DNA of 64,000 bases from an uncultured Dehalococcoidia bacterium (GCA_958295515.1 CATQGW010000001.1:1070658-1134657), one strand, 5' to 3'; positions 39,758 through 50,045 are shown, counted from the first letter of the stretch. The notes: generated from the sequence alone by a model not told the origin. Numbers and translations: made by a program.

Positions 39758-39888
39758 GCGCCGCCTGCGGTCCGCTGCCCCAACCCGCTGCGCGCGCAAG
39801 TGCGGCGCAGCCGTTGGCATCCGCGCGCACGCCGGCATCACTCAACTCGGCTGAGCGACGGGGCGACACTGCTATCTTGCTCACTGCC

Positions 39889-40461
39889 ATGGCTGACGAC
39901 GAACTGCTGGAACTGGCCTTTTCCGACGCCGACGACCGCATGCGCGGCGCGGTCAGCGCGCTGGAGCGCGATTTTCAGATGATCCGCACCGGGCGGGCGC
40001 ATCCGGGGCTGGTCGAGCACATCCGCGTCGACTACTACGGCACCAACATGGAGCTGATCCAGCTGGCCACGATCTCCGTGCCCGAGGCGCGGCTGATCGC
40101 GATCCAGCCCTGGGACAAGAACGCCTTTGACCCGATCACCAAGGCGCTGCAGCAGTCGGACCTGGGGATCAATCCGCAGAACGACGGGATCGTAATTCGG
40201 CTGGCGCTGCCGGAGCTGACCGAGCAGCGGCGGCGCGAGCTGGCGCGCGTGGTCTCGCAGAAGGCGGAGGGCGCGCGGGTGGCGGTGCGCAACATCCGCC
40301 GCCACGTCCACGACGACTTGCGCGGCATGCAGCGCGACGGCGACCTCTCGCAGGATGAGGAGCACCGCGCCGAGGCGCGGCTGGACAAACTCACAACGGA
40401 CTACATCGCTATCGTGGACCAGGCGGGCGACGCAAAGGAGCAAGAGCTCCTGGAGGTCTAG
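39889..40461 (+). CDS. frr: Ribosome recycling factor
   Basis: ALERDFQMIRTGRAHPGLVEHIRVDYYGTNMELIQLATISVPEARLIAIQPWDK; internal start. Confidence 0.96.
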   Translation: MADDELLELAFSDADDRMRGAVSALERDFQMIRTGRAHPGLVEHIRVDYYGTNMELIQLATISVPEARLIAIQPWDKNAFDPITKALQQSDLGINPQNDGIVIRLALPELTEQRRRELARVVSQKAEGARVAVRNIRRHVHDDLRGMQRDGDLSQDEEHRAEARLDKLTTDYIAIVDQAGDAKEQELLEV

Positions 40462-40463
40462 TT

Positions 40464-41264
40464 GTGACACGCTGGCCGACCGCACCCCGCACTGCCGAAC
40501 TGTCCGCCGCACCGCACCCACAGAACGGGAGCGCGCCCGCCGCCGCGCCCGCGCCGCTGCCCCGCCACGTGGCGGTGATCATGGACGGCAACGGACGCTG
40601 GGCGGCGCAGCGCGGACTGCGCCCCACCGACGGGCACCGGGCGGGCACCGAGAACATCCGCACCGCGATCGAGGCCTTTGCCGAGCGCGGCGTGCGCTAT
40701 CTCACGCTCTTCGCCTTTTCGACCGAGAACTGGCGACGCCCCCGGCCGGAGGTGCGGGGGCTGATGCGCATTCTCTCCAGCACGATTGATCGCGAGGTGC
40801 AGCCGCTGCACGAAGCGGGCGTGCAGCTGCGCTACATCGGGCGGCTCGACGCGCTCTCCGAGCACCTGCGCCGCAAGATCGACGACGCCGTGGCGCGCAC
40901 CAGCCAGAACACGCGAATGACCGTCTGCGTCGCCTTCAACTACGGAGGGCGGACCGAGCTGGTCGACGCCGTGCGGCGGATCGCCGAAGACGGGATCGCT
41001 CCTGAGCAGATCAACGAGGAGCTGATCAACCGCTACCTCTACACCGGCGACATACCGGATCCGGACCTGATCATCCGCACCGGCGGGGACCAGCGCGTCT
41101 CGAACTTCCTGATCTGGCAGGCGGCCTACGCCGAGTACGTGTTCTCGCCCACCTGGTGGCCCGATTTCGGGGCGGAGGATGTCGACGCCGCGCTGGAGGC
41201 CTACGCGCGGCGCTGCCGCAACTTCGGCGGGCGCAACGGCGCAGCCGCAGATAATGGCCGCTAG
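40464..41264 (+). CDS. uppS: Isoprenyl transferase (undecaprenyl diphosphate synthase)
   Basis: PRHVAVIMDGNGRWAAQRGLRPTDGHRAG...LFAFSTENWRRP. Confidence 0.95.
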   Translation: MTRWPTAPRTAELSAAPHPQNGSAPAAAPAPLPRHVAVIMDGNGRWAAQRGLRPTDGHRAGTENIRTAIEAFAERGVRYLTLFAFSTENWRRPRPEVRGLMRILSSTIDREVQPLHEAGVQLRYIGRLDALSEHLRRKIDDAVARTSQNTRMTVCVAFNYGGRTELVDAVRRIAEDGIAPEQINEELINRYLYTGDIPDPDLIIRTGGDQRVSNFLIWQAAYAEYVFSPTWWPDFGAEDVDAALEAYARRCRNFGGRNGAAADNGR

Positions 41265-42135
41265 CCCGCGGCGGCTGGCGGCGGCGCTGCGCCGCGGCCC
41301 GCTCTCCGGCCAGCTCGCCCTGCGCCTGCTCAGCGCCGCCGTCGGCATGCCGGTGATCGTCGTCGCAATCCTGGTCGGCGGTCCGCTCTTCGCGGCGCTG
41401 TTGGGAGTGGCGATGCTGGTCGCGCTGGGCGAGATCGCCGCAATCTGCGGCATTCCGCGCCGATCGCCCGCGTTCCTGCTCGCCGCCGCCGGCCTCGGCG
41501 CGGCGCTGGGCGTCGCGATCACCGAGGCCGCCCCGCTGCATCACGTCGTGCTGATCGCCGCCTTGGCGGTCTTCGCCGCCGCAACCCTGGAAGCCAGCCT
41601 GCGCGAGCAGACGCCGCGCGAAGATGCGCTCCAGCGCTATCTCGCGGGCGGCGTAGTGATGGCCGCCGCGCTGCTCTACCTGGCGCTGCCGGCCGCGGCC
41701 TTCGTGCTGATTCGCGGACCGCTGGGCGGGGGGGACGGCGCAGAGTGGATGCTGCTCGGCGTGCTGGCGGTGATGAGCACCGACGCCGCCGCCTACGCCG
41801 GCGGGCGCACGCTGGGGCGCCACCGCCTCTCGCCCGCGATCAGCCCCAACAAGACCGTCGAAGGCGCGATCTGCGGCTGGCTCGGCGGCGCCGGCGCGGT
41901 GCTCGCCCTGGACCAAATCTTCGGCCTCGAACCCGGCATCTGGCCATTAATCCTGCTCGCCCTCGTCCTGCCGCTCGCCGCGCAACTCGGCGACCTCGCC
42001 GAGTCGCTCTTCAAGCGCGCGCGCGGCGTGAAGGACTCCTCGAACCTGATCCCCGGCCACGGCGGCGTGCTCGATCGGCTCGACAGCCTCCTGTTCGGGC
42101 TGCCGACCATATACTTTTTTCTGGTCTGGACCTGA
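41254..42135 (+). CDS. cdsA: Phosphatidate cytidylyltransferase
   Basis: AAYAGGRTLGRHRLSPAISPNKTVEGAICG...KDSSNLIPGHGGVLDRLDSLLF. Confidence 0.94.
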   Translation: MAASPRRLAAALRRGPLSGQLALRLLSAAVGMPVIVVAILVGGPLFAALLGVAMLVALGEIAAICGIPRRSPAFLLAAAGLGAALGVAITEAAPLHHVVLIAALAVFAAATLEASLREQTPREDALQRYLAGGVVMAAALLYLALPAAAFVLIRGPLGGGDGAEWMLLGVLAVMSTDAAAYAGGRTLGRHRLSPAISPNKTVEGAICGWLGGAGAVLALDQIFGLEPGIWPLILLALVLPLAAQLGDLAESLFKRARGVKDSSNLIPGHGGVLDRLDSLLFGLPTIYFFLVWT

Positions 42136-42139
42136 CACG

Positions 42140-43312
42140 ATGACCGACTCCTCGACCAACCTGGTGTTGATCGGCTCGACCGGCAGCATCGGCACGCAGA
42201 CGCTCGATGTGGTGCGCTCGATGCCCGAGCGCTATCGCGTGCTCGGCCTCGCGGCCGGGCGCAACCTCGATGCGCTCGAAACGCAGGCGCGCGAGTTTCG
42301 CCCGCGCTACCTCTGGGCGGCGGCCAACGGCGGCAGCGCAGAGAATGCACGCCTGCGGACCATTGCAGACGAGATCGGCGCGAGCATCGCGTCGATGGAG
42401 GTGATGGCCGCTGATCCCGACGGCGATGTGCTCGTCGTGGGCACCGCCGGGCGCGCCGGCCTCGAACCCACCCTGACGGCGCTGCGGCGCGGCGCGGATG
42501 TGGCGCTGGCCAACAAGGAGGTGGTGGTGATGGCGGGCGCGCTGGTGCGCGCCGCAGCCGACGCCGGCGGCGGGCAGCTGCGCCCGATCGATTCCGAGCA
42601 CAGCGCCATCTGGCAGTGCCTCTGGGGCGAGGAGGAGCACGAAATCCGGCGGATCATTCTGACCGCCTCAGGCGGTGCGCTGCGCGACCTCCCGCCCGAA
42701 CAGCTGCCCGACGTGACGCCCGAACAGGCGCTCAAGCACCCCACCTGGAATATGGGCGCGAAGATCACGATCGACAGCGCCACGCTAATGAACAAGGGGA
42801 TGGAGACAATCGAAGCGCGCTGGCTATTCGATGTGCCCTACGAGCGGGTGGAAGTGATCCAGCACGCCGAGTCGATCGTGCATTCGCTGGTCGAGTTCGC
42901 CGACGGCTCGGTCAAGGCGCAGCTGGGCTACCCCGACATGCGGCTGCCGATCCAACTGGCGCTCTCCTGGCCGCTGCGGCTGCGCCCCACCACCGACCCG
43001 CTCGATCTGGCAGCCGTGGGCAGCCTCAACTTCTCAACGCCCGACCTGGATCGCTATCCCTGCCTGCGGCTGGCGATGCGCGCCGGGCTGGCCGGCGGCA
43101 CCTACCCTGCGGTAATGGCGGCGGCCGACGAGATCGCCGTCGAGGCCTTCCTCCGCCGCGCGATCCGCTTCGATCAGATTCCGGCGCTGGTCGAGTGCGC
43201 GCTCGACGCGCACGAGAGCGCGTCGGAGCCCTCGCTGGAGCAGATCGACGCCGCCGATCAGTGGGCGCGCCGCCTCACACACGAGCGCATTGAAGCGGGA
43301 TCATGGTCCTAA
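42140..43312 (+). CDS. dxr: 1-deoxy-D-xylulose-5-phosphate reductoisomerase
   Basis: VLIGSTGSIGTQTLDVV...LANKEVVVMAG...PIDSEHSAIWQ...MGAKITIDSATLMNKG. Confidence 0.96.
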   Translation: MTDSSTNLVLIGSTGSIGTQTLDVVRSMPERYRVLGLAAGRNLDALETQAREFRPRYLWAAANGGSAENARLRTIADEIGASIASMEVMAADPDGDVLVVGTAGRAGLEPTLTALRRGADVALANKEVVVMAGALVRAAADAGGGQLRPIDSEHSAIWQCLWGEEEHEIRRIILTASGGALRDLPPEQLPDVTPEQALKHPTWNMGAKITIDSATLMNKGMETIEARWLFDVPYERVEVIQHAESIVHSLVEFADGSVKAQLGYPDMRLPIQLALSWPLRLRPTTDPLDLAAVGSLNFSTPDLDRYPCLRLAMRAGLAGGTYPAVMAAADEIAVEAFLRRAIRFDQIPALVECALDAHESASEPSLEQIDAADQWARRLTHERIEAGSWS

Positions 43313-45012
43313 TCACCACCATCCTGCCGTTCATCGGCATCTTGCTGGCGCTGGTGATCCTGCACGAGCTGGGCCACTATTTCGCGGCCAAGCTGGCCGG
43401 CGTGCGGGTCGAAGAGTTCGGCATCGGCCTGCCGCCGCGAATTCGCGGCAAGCGCTTCGGCGAAACGCTGTATTCGATCAACTGGCTGCCCATCGGCGGC
43501 TTCGTGCGACTCACCGGCGAGGAAGCGAGTGGGCTGCTGATTGAGCACGTCAACCGCTCCAACCCGCAGCTCGACGACCTGCACCCCGGGGACCGGATCA
43601 CGCACATCAACGGCAAGCGCGTCCACAGCCCGCAGCAGTTCGCCGAGCGGATGACCGAGGCCCTGCACCAGCAGGATGTCGAGCTGCTGATCACGCGCAG
43701 CGGTTCCGACGGCGGCGAAAACCAGTGGCGCTACTCGCTCAAGCGACGCGACGACCTCGATCCCGTCGAACACCCACCGCCGGACCCCAACGCCTACCGC
43801 AGTCTCGACGACCCCAAGCGCGCCGAGACGAAGCAGAACCACGTGAGCGTCTTCGGAATCAGCGTGGGCATCGACCCCCGCTCGCTGGGCAGCCAGTCGC
43901 GCCTGACCCGCATCGGCATCCTCGCCGCCGGCGCCGGCGTCAACGCCGTGCTGCCGATCTTCCTCTTCGCCGTCGCCGCGATCATCCCCGACAACGTCTC
44001 CGCCGGTCCGGCGATGGTCACCTCGGTCGTGCAGGGCGCGCCCGCGCAGCGCGCCGGGATCGAGCCCGGCGATCGGATCATCGCCGTCAACGACGAGGAC
44101 ATCCTCAACGTTCAGGAGCTGCAACGCGGAATTCAGATGAATCTCGGCGAGGACATCCGCTTCCTCGTCGAGCGCGAAACGGTGATCGACTCGTTCACGG
44201 GCGAAACAAGCACCGAGCGCTTGGAGCTCGAGCTGCGCGCCCGCCTCGCGCCGCAGCCGCTGACTCATGTGGTGCAGCAAGGCGAGTCGGTCGAGCAGAT
44301 CGCCGAACGGCTGGGCGTGCCGGCGCTGCACGTGATCGGCGGCTGGGGCGCGGAGTTCGAAGAGCTCGAATCCGGCCGGCAACTCGAACTGCCCGGCGGC
44401 TTGACCTACGTCACCCAACCCGACGACACGATCCTCAGCATCGCCGCCGAGCAGGGCATCCGCATCGACGCGCTCTACGCCGCGCTGGGGCTGGATCCGC
44501 GCTATCCGCCGGCCGGCACGCGGATCGAAGTCCCGCAGGGCGCAACGGGGATCAGCGTCGCCAACGCGAGCACCCGCACCGTCTCGCAGGGCTACAGCGT
44601 CTGGGAAGCAATTCCGCGCGGCTGGGATCAGACCATCGCCACCTTCGTGCTGGTGCGCAACCGCATTCGCTCCTGGATCGCCGGCGGCGAAGCGATCGAC
44701 CTCTCCGGCCCCGTGGGAATCGCGCGGGTCACCGGCGAGGTGGTTGAGCAGGCCGGCTGGGTGCGGCTGATCGAGCTCGCCGCCCTGCTCAGCCTCAACC
44801 TCGCAATCATCAACATCCTGCCCTTGCCGATGCTCGACGGCGGACGCATCTTCTTCGTGCTGATCGAGATCGCGCGGCGCGGCAAGCGCATCTCACCCGA
44901 GCGCGAGGGGCTCGTGCATATCGCCGGCTTCGTCGCCCTGCTGATCTTCGTCGTGGTGATCTCCTACTTCGACATCGTCCGCGCAATCTCCGGCGAGTCG
45001 CTGCTGCGCTGA
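43303..45012 (+). CDS. rseP: Site-2 (RseP/RIP) metalloprotease with PDZ and LysM-like insert
   Basis: LVILHELGHYFAAKLAGVRVEEFGIG; PDZ; LysM-like stretch; C-terminal LALIN-type NILPLPMLDGGRI. Confidence 0.92.
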   Translation: MVLITTILPFIGILLALVILHELGHYFAAKLAGVRVEEFGIGLPPRIRGKRFGETLYSINWLPIGGFVRLTGEEASGLLIEHVNRSNPQLDDLHPGDRITHINGKRVHSPQQFAERMTEALHQQDVELLITRSGSDGGENQWRYSLKRRDDLDPVEHPPPDPNAYRSLDDPKRAETKQNHVSVFGISVGIDPRSLGSQSRLTRIGILAAGAGVNAVLPIFLFAVAAIIPDNVSAGPAMVTSVVQGAPAQRAGIEPGDRIIAVNDEDILNVQELQRGIQMNLGEDIRFLVERETVIDSFTGETSTERLELELRARLAPQPLTHVVQQGESVEQIAERLGVPALHVIGGWGAEFEELESGRQLELPGGLTYVTQPDDTILSIAAEQGIRIDALYAALGLDPRYPPAGTRIEVPQGATGISVANASTRTVSQGYSVWEAIPRGWDQTIATFVLVRNRIRSWIAGGEAIDLSGPVGIARVTGEVVEQAGWVRLIELAALLSLNLAIINILPLPMLDGGRIFFVLIEIARRGKRISPEREGLVHIAGFVALLIFVVVISYFDIVRAISGESLLR

Positions 45013-45109
45013 CGCGCCGCCTGCCGCCACACACAACACCGCGCGGACCGTGTAACCTGCGCCACATACACCCAGCCAATCGCGCAGGCCATCAGACAGC
45101 GGAGGAACC

Positions 45110-46303
45110 ATGGCTTTCACCACCTTTATCGACGCCGACACCCACATCACCGAACCGGCCGACCTCTGGACCAGCCGCGTCTCCAAGAAGTGGGGCGACC
45201 GCGTCCTGCACGTCAAGCAGGACAACAAGGGCGTCAACTCCTGGTTCGTGGGCGATGAGAAGGTCGCCGCCGCGCCCTCCGGCGTGTTCGCCGGCTGGAA
45301 GGGCAAGTTCCCCAACTCCCCGCCCACCTATGAGGACGCGCACCCCGCCTCCTTCGATGTCCACGAGCGGCTCAAGCTGATGGACGAGACCGGCGTCTAC
45401 GCCCAGGTGCTCTACCCCAACGTGGCCGGCTTCGCCTCCCAGCGCTTCCTCTCGCTCAAGGAGCCTGAGCTGATGCTCGAGTGCGTGCGCGCCTGGAACG
45501 ACTTCCAGATCGACTGGATTTCCGCCGCGCCCGAACGCTTCGTCGCCAACGCCTCCATCCCCTTCTGGGATGTTGAGGAGTCGGTCAAGGAAATTGAGCG
45601 AGTGGCGCAGCGCGGCATTCGCGGCATCCTCTTCACCGGCGATCCGCAGTCGCACGGCGAGCCGTTCCTCGGCGACAAGCACTGGGACCCGCTCTGGCAC
45701 GCGGCGACCGACACCGGCCTGCCGATCTCCTTCCACATCGGCTCCGGCGACTTCACCGACGGCTTCACCCCCGAGCGGCTCGCGGTGGACGGCCCCGAGG
45801 TGACCTACGCCCGCACCTCGACGGTGCTGTTCCTCTCGAACGGGCTGCAGATGACCGACCTGCTGCTCTCCGGCGTCCTGCCGCGCTTCCCCGAGCTGAA
45901 ATTCATCTCGGTCGAGAGCGGCATCGGCTGGGTGCCCTTCTGCCTCGAGTCCTGCGACTACCACTTCCTCGCCGCCGACATCCGCAGCGCCCGCCCCGAA
46001 TTCGAGATGATGCCCAGCGACTACTTCCGCCGCCAGGTCTACGCCTGCTACTGGTTCGAGAAGGTCGCCCCGCGCAAGCTGATCGAGGACATCGGCGAGG
46101 ACAACATCCTCTTCGAAACCGACTTCCCGCACCCCACCTGCCTCTACGGCAACGTGCAGGAGACCATTGAGTCCGGCCTCGAGGGCCAGTCGGAGACGAC
46201 GCGGCGCAAGATCCTCTGGGAAAACTCCGCGAAGCTCTACAAGATCGCCACGCCGGAGGTGATGCCGGCCGGTCTGGCCGCAGCAGGCGGGGGCGGCGCG
46301 TAG
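45110..46303 (+). CDS. Amidohydrolase-family (ACMSD-like) metal-dependent hydrolase
   Basis: FIDADTHITEP...IGSGDFTDGF...VESGIGWVPFCLE...ILFETDFPHPT. Confidence 0.88.
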   Translation: MAFTTFIDADTHITEPADLWTSRVSKKWGDRVLHVKQDNKGVNSWFVGDEKVAAAPSGVFAGWKGKFPNSPPTYEDAHPASFDVHERLKLMDETGVYAQVLYPNVAGFASQRFLSLKEPELMLECVRAWNDFQIDWISAAPERFVANASIPFWDVEESVKEIERVAQRGIRGILFTGDPQSHGEPFLGDKHWDPLWHAATDTGLPISFHIGSGDFTDGFTPERLAVDGPEVTYARTSTVLFLSNGLQMTDLLLSGVLPRFPELKFISVESGIGWVPFCLESCDYHFLAADIRSARPEFEMMPSDYFRRQVYACYWFEKVAPRKLIEDIGEDNILFETDFPHPTCLYGNVQETIESGLEGQSETTRRKILWENSAKLYKIATPEVMPAGLAAAGGGGA

Positions 46304-46384
46304 ACGCGAACCGCGGCCGCACACACCGGAATGGCCGCCTTCGGCGGCCATTCCGTCGTTAATCGAATGGAACTGAGGGCGCAA

Positions 46385-47146
46385 ATGGAGATCGCAGGCA
46401 AAGTCGCGGTAGTGACCGGCTCCTCTTCCGGCGTCGGCCAAGCCACGGCCGAGCTGCTCGCCGAGCTCGGCGCGGCGGTGATCGTCAACTACAACCGCGG
46501 CGTGGACGCCGCCAACGAGATCGTCGCCGGCATTACGTCGCGCGGCGGCCGCGCCGCCGCCGTGCAGGCCGACGTTCGCAGCGACGCGGATTGCCGACGA
46601 CTGATCCAGTCTGCGGTAGACGAGTTCGGCGCGCTCCAGATCCTGGTCAACAACGCGGGCATGACGCACTTCATCCCGCACGACGACCTGGAGGCGGTGA
46701 CCGACGAGGTGTGGGACGACATCATCGGCGCGAACCTGCGCGGCGTGTTCAACTGCAGCCGCGCAGCCGCCCCGCATATGCGCGCTGCCGGCGAGGGCGC
46801 GATTGTGAACGTGTCGTCGGTGGCGGGCGCAGGCGGCGGCGGCTCGAGCATTCCCTACGCCGCGAGCAAGGCCGGCGTGAACGTGATCACCAAGTCGCTG
46901 GCGCGCGTGCTGGGCCCCGAAATCCGCATCAACACCATCGCGCCCGGCTTCATCGAAGGCCGCTGGCTGCGCGGCGGCCTCGGCGAGGAGACCTACGAGG
47001 CCGGCCGCGAGCGTCTCACCGCAACCGCCCCTCTACGCGGCGTCGCCACCCCCGAAACCTGCGCCGACGCGATCATCGCCCTAATCGAGCGCAACGTCTT
47101 CGTCACCGGCCAAACGGTCACCGTAGACGGCGGCGCAACGCTGTAG
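46385..47146 (+). CDS. SDR-family oxidoreductase
   Basis: GKVAVVTGSSSGVGQATAELLAELG...NNAGMT...YAASKAGVNVITKSLA. Confidence 0.92.
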   Translation: MEIAGKVAVVTGSSSGVGQATAELLAELGAAVIVNYNRGVDAANEIVAGITSRGGRAAAVQADVRSDADCRRLIQSAVDEFGALQILVNNAGMTHFIPHDDLEAVTDEVWDDIIGANLRGVFNCSRAAAPHMRAAGEGAIVNVSSVAGAGGGGSSIPYAASKAGVNVITKSLARVLGPEIRINTIAPGFIEGRWLRGGLGEETYEAGRERLTATAPLRGVATPETCADAIIALIERNVFVTGQTVTVDGGATL

Positions 47147-47234
47147 GGGCGCTGCCTTCCCACCCCTTCCGGCAAATCCAACATCGCGCTAGCTTGTGCA
47201 TCACGTGCCTGTGTGCATCCGAAGCGAGGACGTC

Positions 47235-48692
47235 ATGGCCGGGGAAAGCCGCGAACGGTTCAGCCGCAAGGCGCTCCTCGCCTTCGCGTCGAACTATCGC
47301 TCGGTGTCGGAAGCCCTGATGGAACTCGTCGACAATCCGTTCGACTATCGTGGCAATCGTCATCTCGTGATCGACGTAGTGTTCGACCTTGACAATAATC
47401 TCATCATCGTTCGAGATCAACACGGCGAAGGGATGGACAAAAACGCTCTGGACGCTTGGCTCCATTGGGGCGACGGCCTCGATCATGACGTGGCAGACAT
47501 CGGGCAATTTAGGGTCGGAGGCAAACTCGCCGCACTATTCTTGGCCGATGGAATCCAGATTGTATGCCGACGCGCCGGAGATAACGCAATCTGGAACTTC
47601 ACCGACCCATCTTGGGGTCTCCGTGAAGATTTCCTCGAGACCACCATCTCGCGCATTTCCCGAGTTTCGCGCGATGCTTGGATCGGGCAACTGCCAGATG
47701 ACCGCGTGGGGTTTGTGCAAGTATCACTGACCGGACTCCGTGGCCGCAGGGCAGACATCACCACGCTCGAAAACCGACTCGCTGACACATACAAGACTTT
47801 GATCAACAGAGGAAAATGCACGATCCGCGTTGATGGTCAAACGGTCTTTCCGAACGACGTGCCTTGGACTGACGATGTGGCGACTAGAGAGATTCCACTG
47901 ACCGAAGTTGCAGACAAGGTGTTCGTTCAAGGCCAAGTGGGAGCTCTTGATCGTGCACGTCTGCAAAAGCGGATCGGCGTCCATACTGAGGCCGGGGTTC
48001 GAACGGAGTTCAACGGACGAAAGATCAGTATCGGCGAGGACTTCGGCATCAATTTGGCGGGACGTGGTTCAACACTGCGCCTGTACGGCGAAATCGACAT
48101 TACGGGCGGCGGCCTGTTGCCGAGCCAGAACAAGACGAGCTGGGATCATGACAGCCTTGGATGGAGCGCTGTCCACCGCTTGGTGCAGCCAATCGTGCAG
48201 GCAGTCGTGCGGGACCTCAATCGTGTCAGTCGCGAAGCCGCAAAAACCACAGCCGAACGCCGACGAACACAAGAGATCAACAGACGGCGATGGAAGTTGA
48301 ATTACGTAAAGAGACGGATTGCACACGCGCTCCAACTCCTACGCGACGACGACCGGGTGCGCGAGCCAGGCGAAGAGGATCACGTCGCATCGATCACTCG
48401 ATACGCGGATGACATGCCGCAGATCATCCTCCGCGGGGAGGGAATTGAGGAGCCCCGCTCAACATGGCAAGCACGTCGTGGCGGTGAACTCCAGATCATC
48501 GTCAACAGCGACTACCCGCTGTGCGTGGACATGAAGGCCAGCGATGGGTATCTGTTTGAAACAGTGCTCATGCACCTGATCGCGGATAGTAGTCACGAAA
48601 TTTCAGCACAGACCGCACATCAGCTGTTGGATGAACTGCACTGGCTTGACGCCGAGAACGGCCTGCCTGAGACATACAGCGGAAGTACCTAG
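47235..48692 (+). CDS. GHKL (HSP90/MORC-like) ATPase-domain protein
   Basis: ALMELVDNPFDYRG (N box), IIVRDQHGEGMDKNALDAWLHWG (G1-like), IGQFRVGGKLAALFLAD (G2-like); lower GC than neighbours. Confidence 0.7.
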   Translation: MAGESRERFSRKALLAFASNYRSVSEALMELVDNPFDYRGNRHLVIDVVFDLDNNLIIVRDQHGEGMDKNALDAWLHWGDGLDHDVADIGQFRVGGKLAALFLADGIQIVCRRAGDNAIWNFTDPSWGLREDFLETTISRISRVSRDAWIGQLPDDRVGFVQVSLTGLRGRRADITTLENRLADTYKTLINRGKCTIRVDGQTVFPNDVPWTDDVATREIPLTEVADKVFVQGQVGALDRARLQKRIGVHTEAGVRTEFNGRKISIGEDFGINLAGRGSTLRLYGEIDITGGGLLPSQNKTSWDHDSLGWSAVHRLVQPIVQAVVRDLNRVSREAAKTTAERRRTQEINRRRWKLNYVKRRIAHALQLLRDDDRVREPGEEDHVASITRYADDMPQIILRGEGIEEPRSTWQARRGGELQIIVNSDYPLCVDMKASDGYLFETVLMHLIADSSHEISAQTAHQLLDELHWLDAENGLPETYSGST

Positions 48693-48813
48693 CCGTCTAT
48701 CAGTTAGGTGGCGTTCGCCAGAAGCCTCGTCGTCCACTGTGCTACGCCGGACAACAAGACCGGTAAATCGCACGGCATGCTACGCATTGCCGGCTACGCC
48801 CTCAGCCGCACCA

Positions 48814-49602
48814 CTACTCCCCCCTGAACTCCGCAGGGCGGCGCTCGAAGAGCGCGCGGATCCCCTCTTTCGCATCCTGCGACGCCCTCGCCTGCTGCAC
48901 CAGATCGTCCACATCCTTGTGCTCGATCTGATCCCGGAAATCCATCTCCCGCACCAACAGCGCTTTCATCGCCTTGAGCGAGAGCGGCGCGTTGCGCGCC
49001 AGACGGTCGATCACCGCCTCCGCCGCCTCATCCAGCGACTCCGGCTCCGCCACCCGCGCAATCGCGCCGATCTCGTGCATCCGCCAGGCGGGGACGCGGT
49101 CGCCCAGCAGCAAAATCTCGCGGCTGGCCACCGGACCCGCCGTCTCCAACAGCTTCTTGGCCAGGAACCACGACGGCGCCAGCCCAATCTGCGCCAGCGA
49201 CATCCCGAACTTGGCCTCAACCGAGGCGACCACGAAATCGCAGTGCAGCGCCAGCTCGTTGCCCCCCGCGATCGCGTCGCCCTGCACCACCGCCACCACC
49301 GGCAACGGCCAGTGCTGGATCGCGTCGAGCATCTGCTCGATCGAGACCTCGCCGCCGGGCAGCCCCTCCTCCCGCTCGCGCAGGTCCAGGCCGGCGCAGA
49401 AGACGGGCCCCTCCGCGCGAATCACCGCGACCCGCTCCTCAGCGGCGGGCTCACCGGAGAACGCCGCATACAGGCGCTCCAGCATCTCGCTGTTCAGCGC
49501 ATTGCGCTTCTCCGGACGGTTGAGCGTCACGGTGCGCACCGCGCCGCTCACCTCCACACCGACGATCTCCGTGTTGCCGCTCATGCCTCCGCCTCCATCC
49601 AC
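48814..49602 (-). CDS. Enoyl-CoA hydratase/isomerase family
   Basis: VRTVTLNRPEKRNALNSEML...VVAVVQGDAIAGGNELALHCDFVVAS. Confidence 0.92.
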   Translation of the reverse strand: MDGGGGMSGNTEIVGVEVSGAVRTVTLNRPEKRNALNSEMLERLYAAFSGEPAAEERVAVIRAEGPVFCAGLDLREREEGLPGGEVSIEQMLDAIQHWPLPVVAVVQGDAIAGGNELALHCDFVVASVEAKFGMSLAQIGLAPSWFLAKKLLETAGPVASREILLLGDRVPAWRMHEIGAIARVAEPESLDEAAEAVIDRLARNAPLSLKAMKALLVREMDFRDQIEHKDVDDLVQQARASQDAKEGIRALFERRPAEFRGE

Positions 49603-49673
49603 CAGCGCAGCCTACGCTGCCATGTGCCCGAGCGAGTGTGGAACATGACCGACGCCCCTCGGCGGCGCCCGCA

Positions 49674-50045
49674 TCACTCGTCCGAGAGCATCCGCCCGCG
49701 CAGCGGCGCAAGCGAGTCGGCGAGATCGCGCAGCCACTTGCGCAAATCTTCCGCTTCCGGATCGTCCTCCGCGTCGTTGAGCGGCACGATCTCCTTGGGC
49801 AGCAACGCCTGAATTGCGGCCTGCTCCACTTCCTCGTTCAGTTCATTGATCGTCGCGTTGAGCCGAACCTGCGCAGCGATCACCGCGCCGAGCAGCAGGT
49901 TCAGCTCGGCGATCGCCTCGTCGGATAAACCGGCTTTGACCAGATACGCATGCATCGAGCGGCGGTACACATAGCTGAGCTCGTTGGACGCTCGAACATC
50001 GCTCAGCAGCATGCGCCGCTCTTTGGCGGTCAGAGACTTCCGCAT
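49674..50045 (-). CDS. Hypothetical alpha-helical protein
   Basis: Coherent ORF between catabolic genes; no recognised family. Confidence 0.5.
   Translation of the reverse strand: MRKSLTAKERRMLLSDVRASNELSYVYRRSMHAYLVKAGLSDEAIAELNLLLGAVIAAQVRLNATINELNEEVEQAAIQALLPKEIVPLNDAEDDPEAEDLRKWLRDLADSLAPLRGRMLSDE

Noticed and set aside
45092-46777. 561-aa minus-strand ORF
   Set aside because: Antisense of amidohydrolase and SDR genes.
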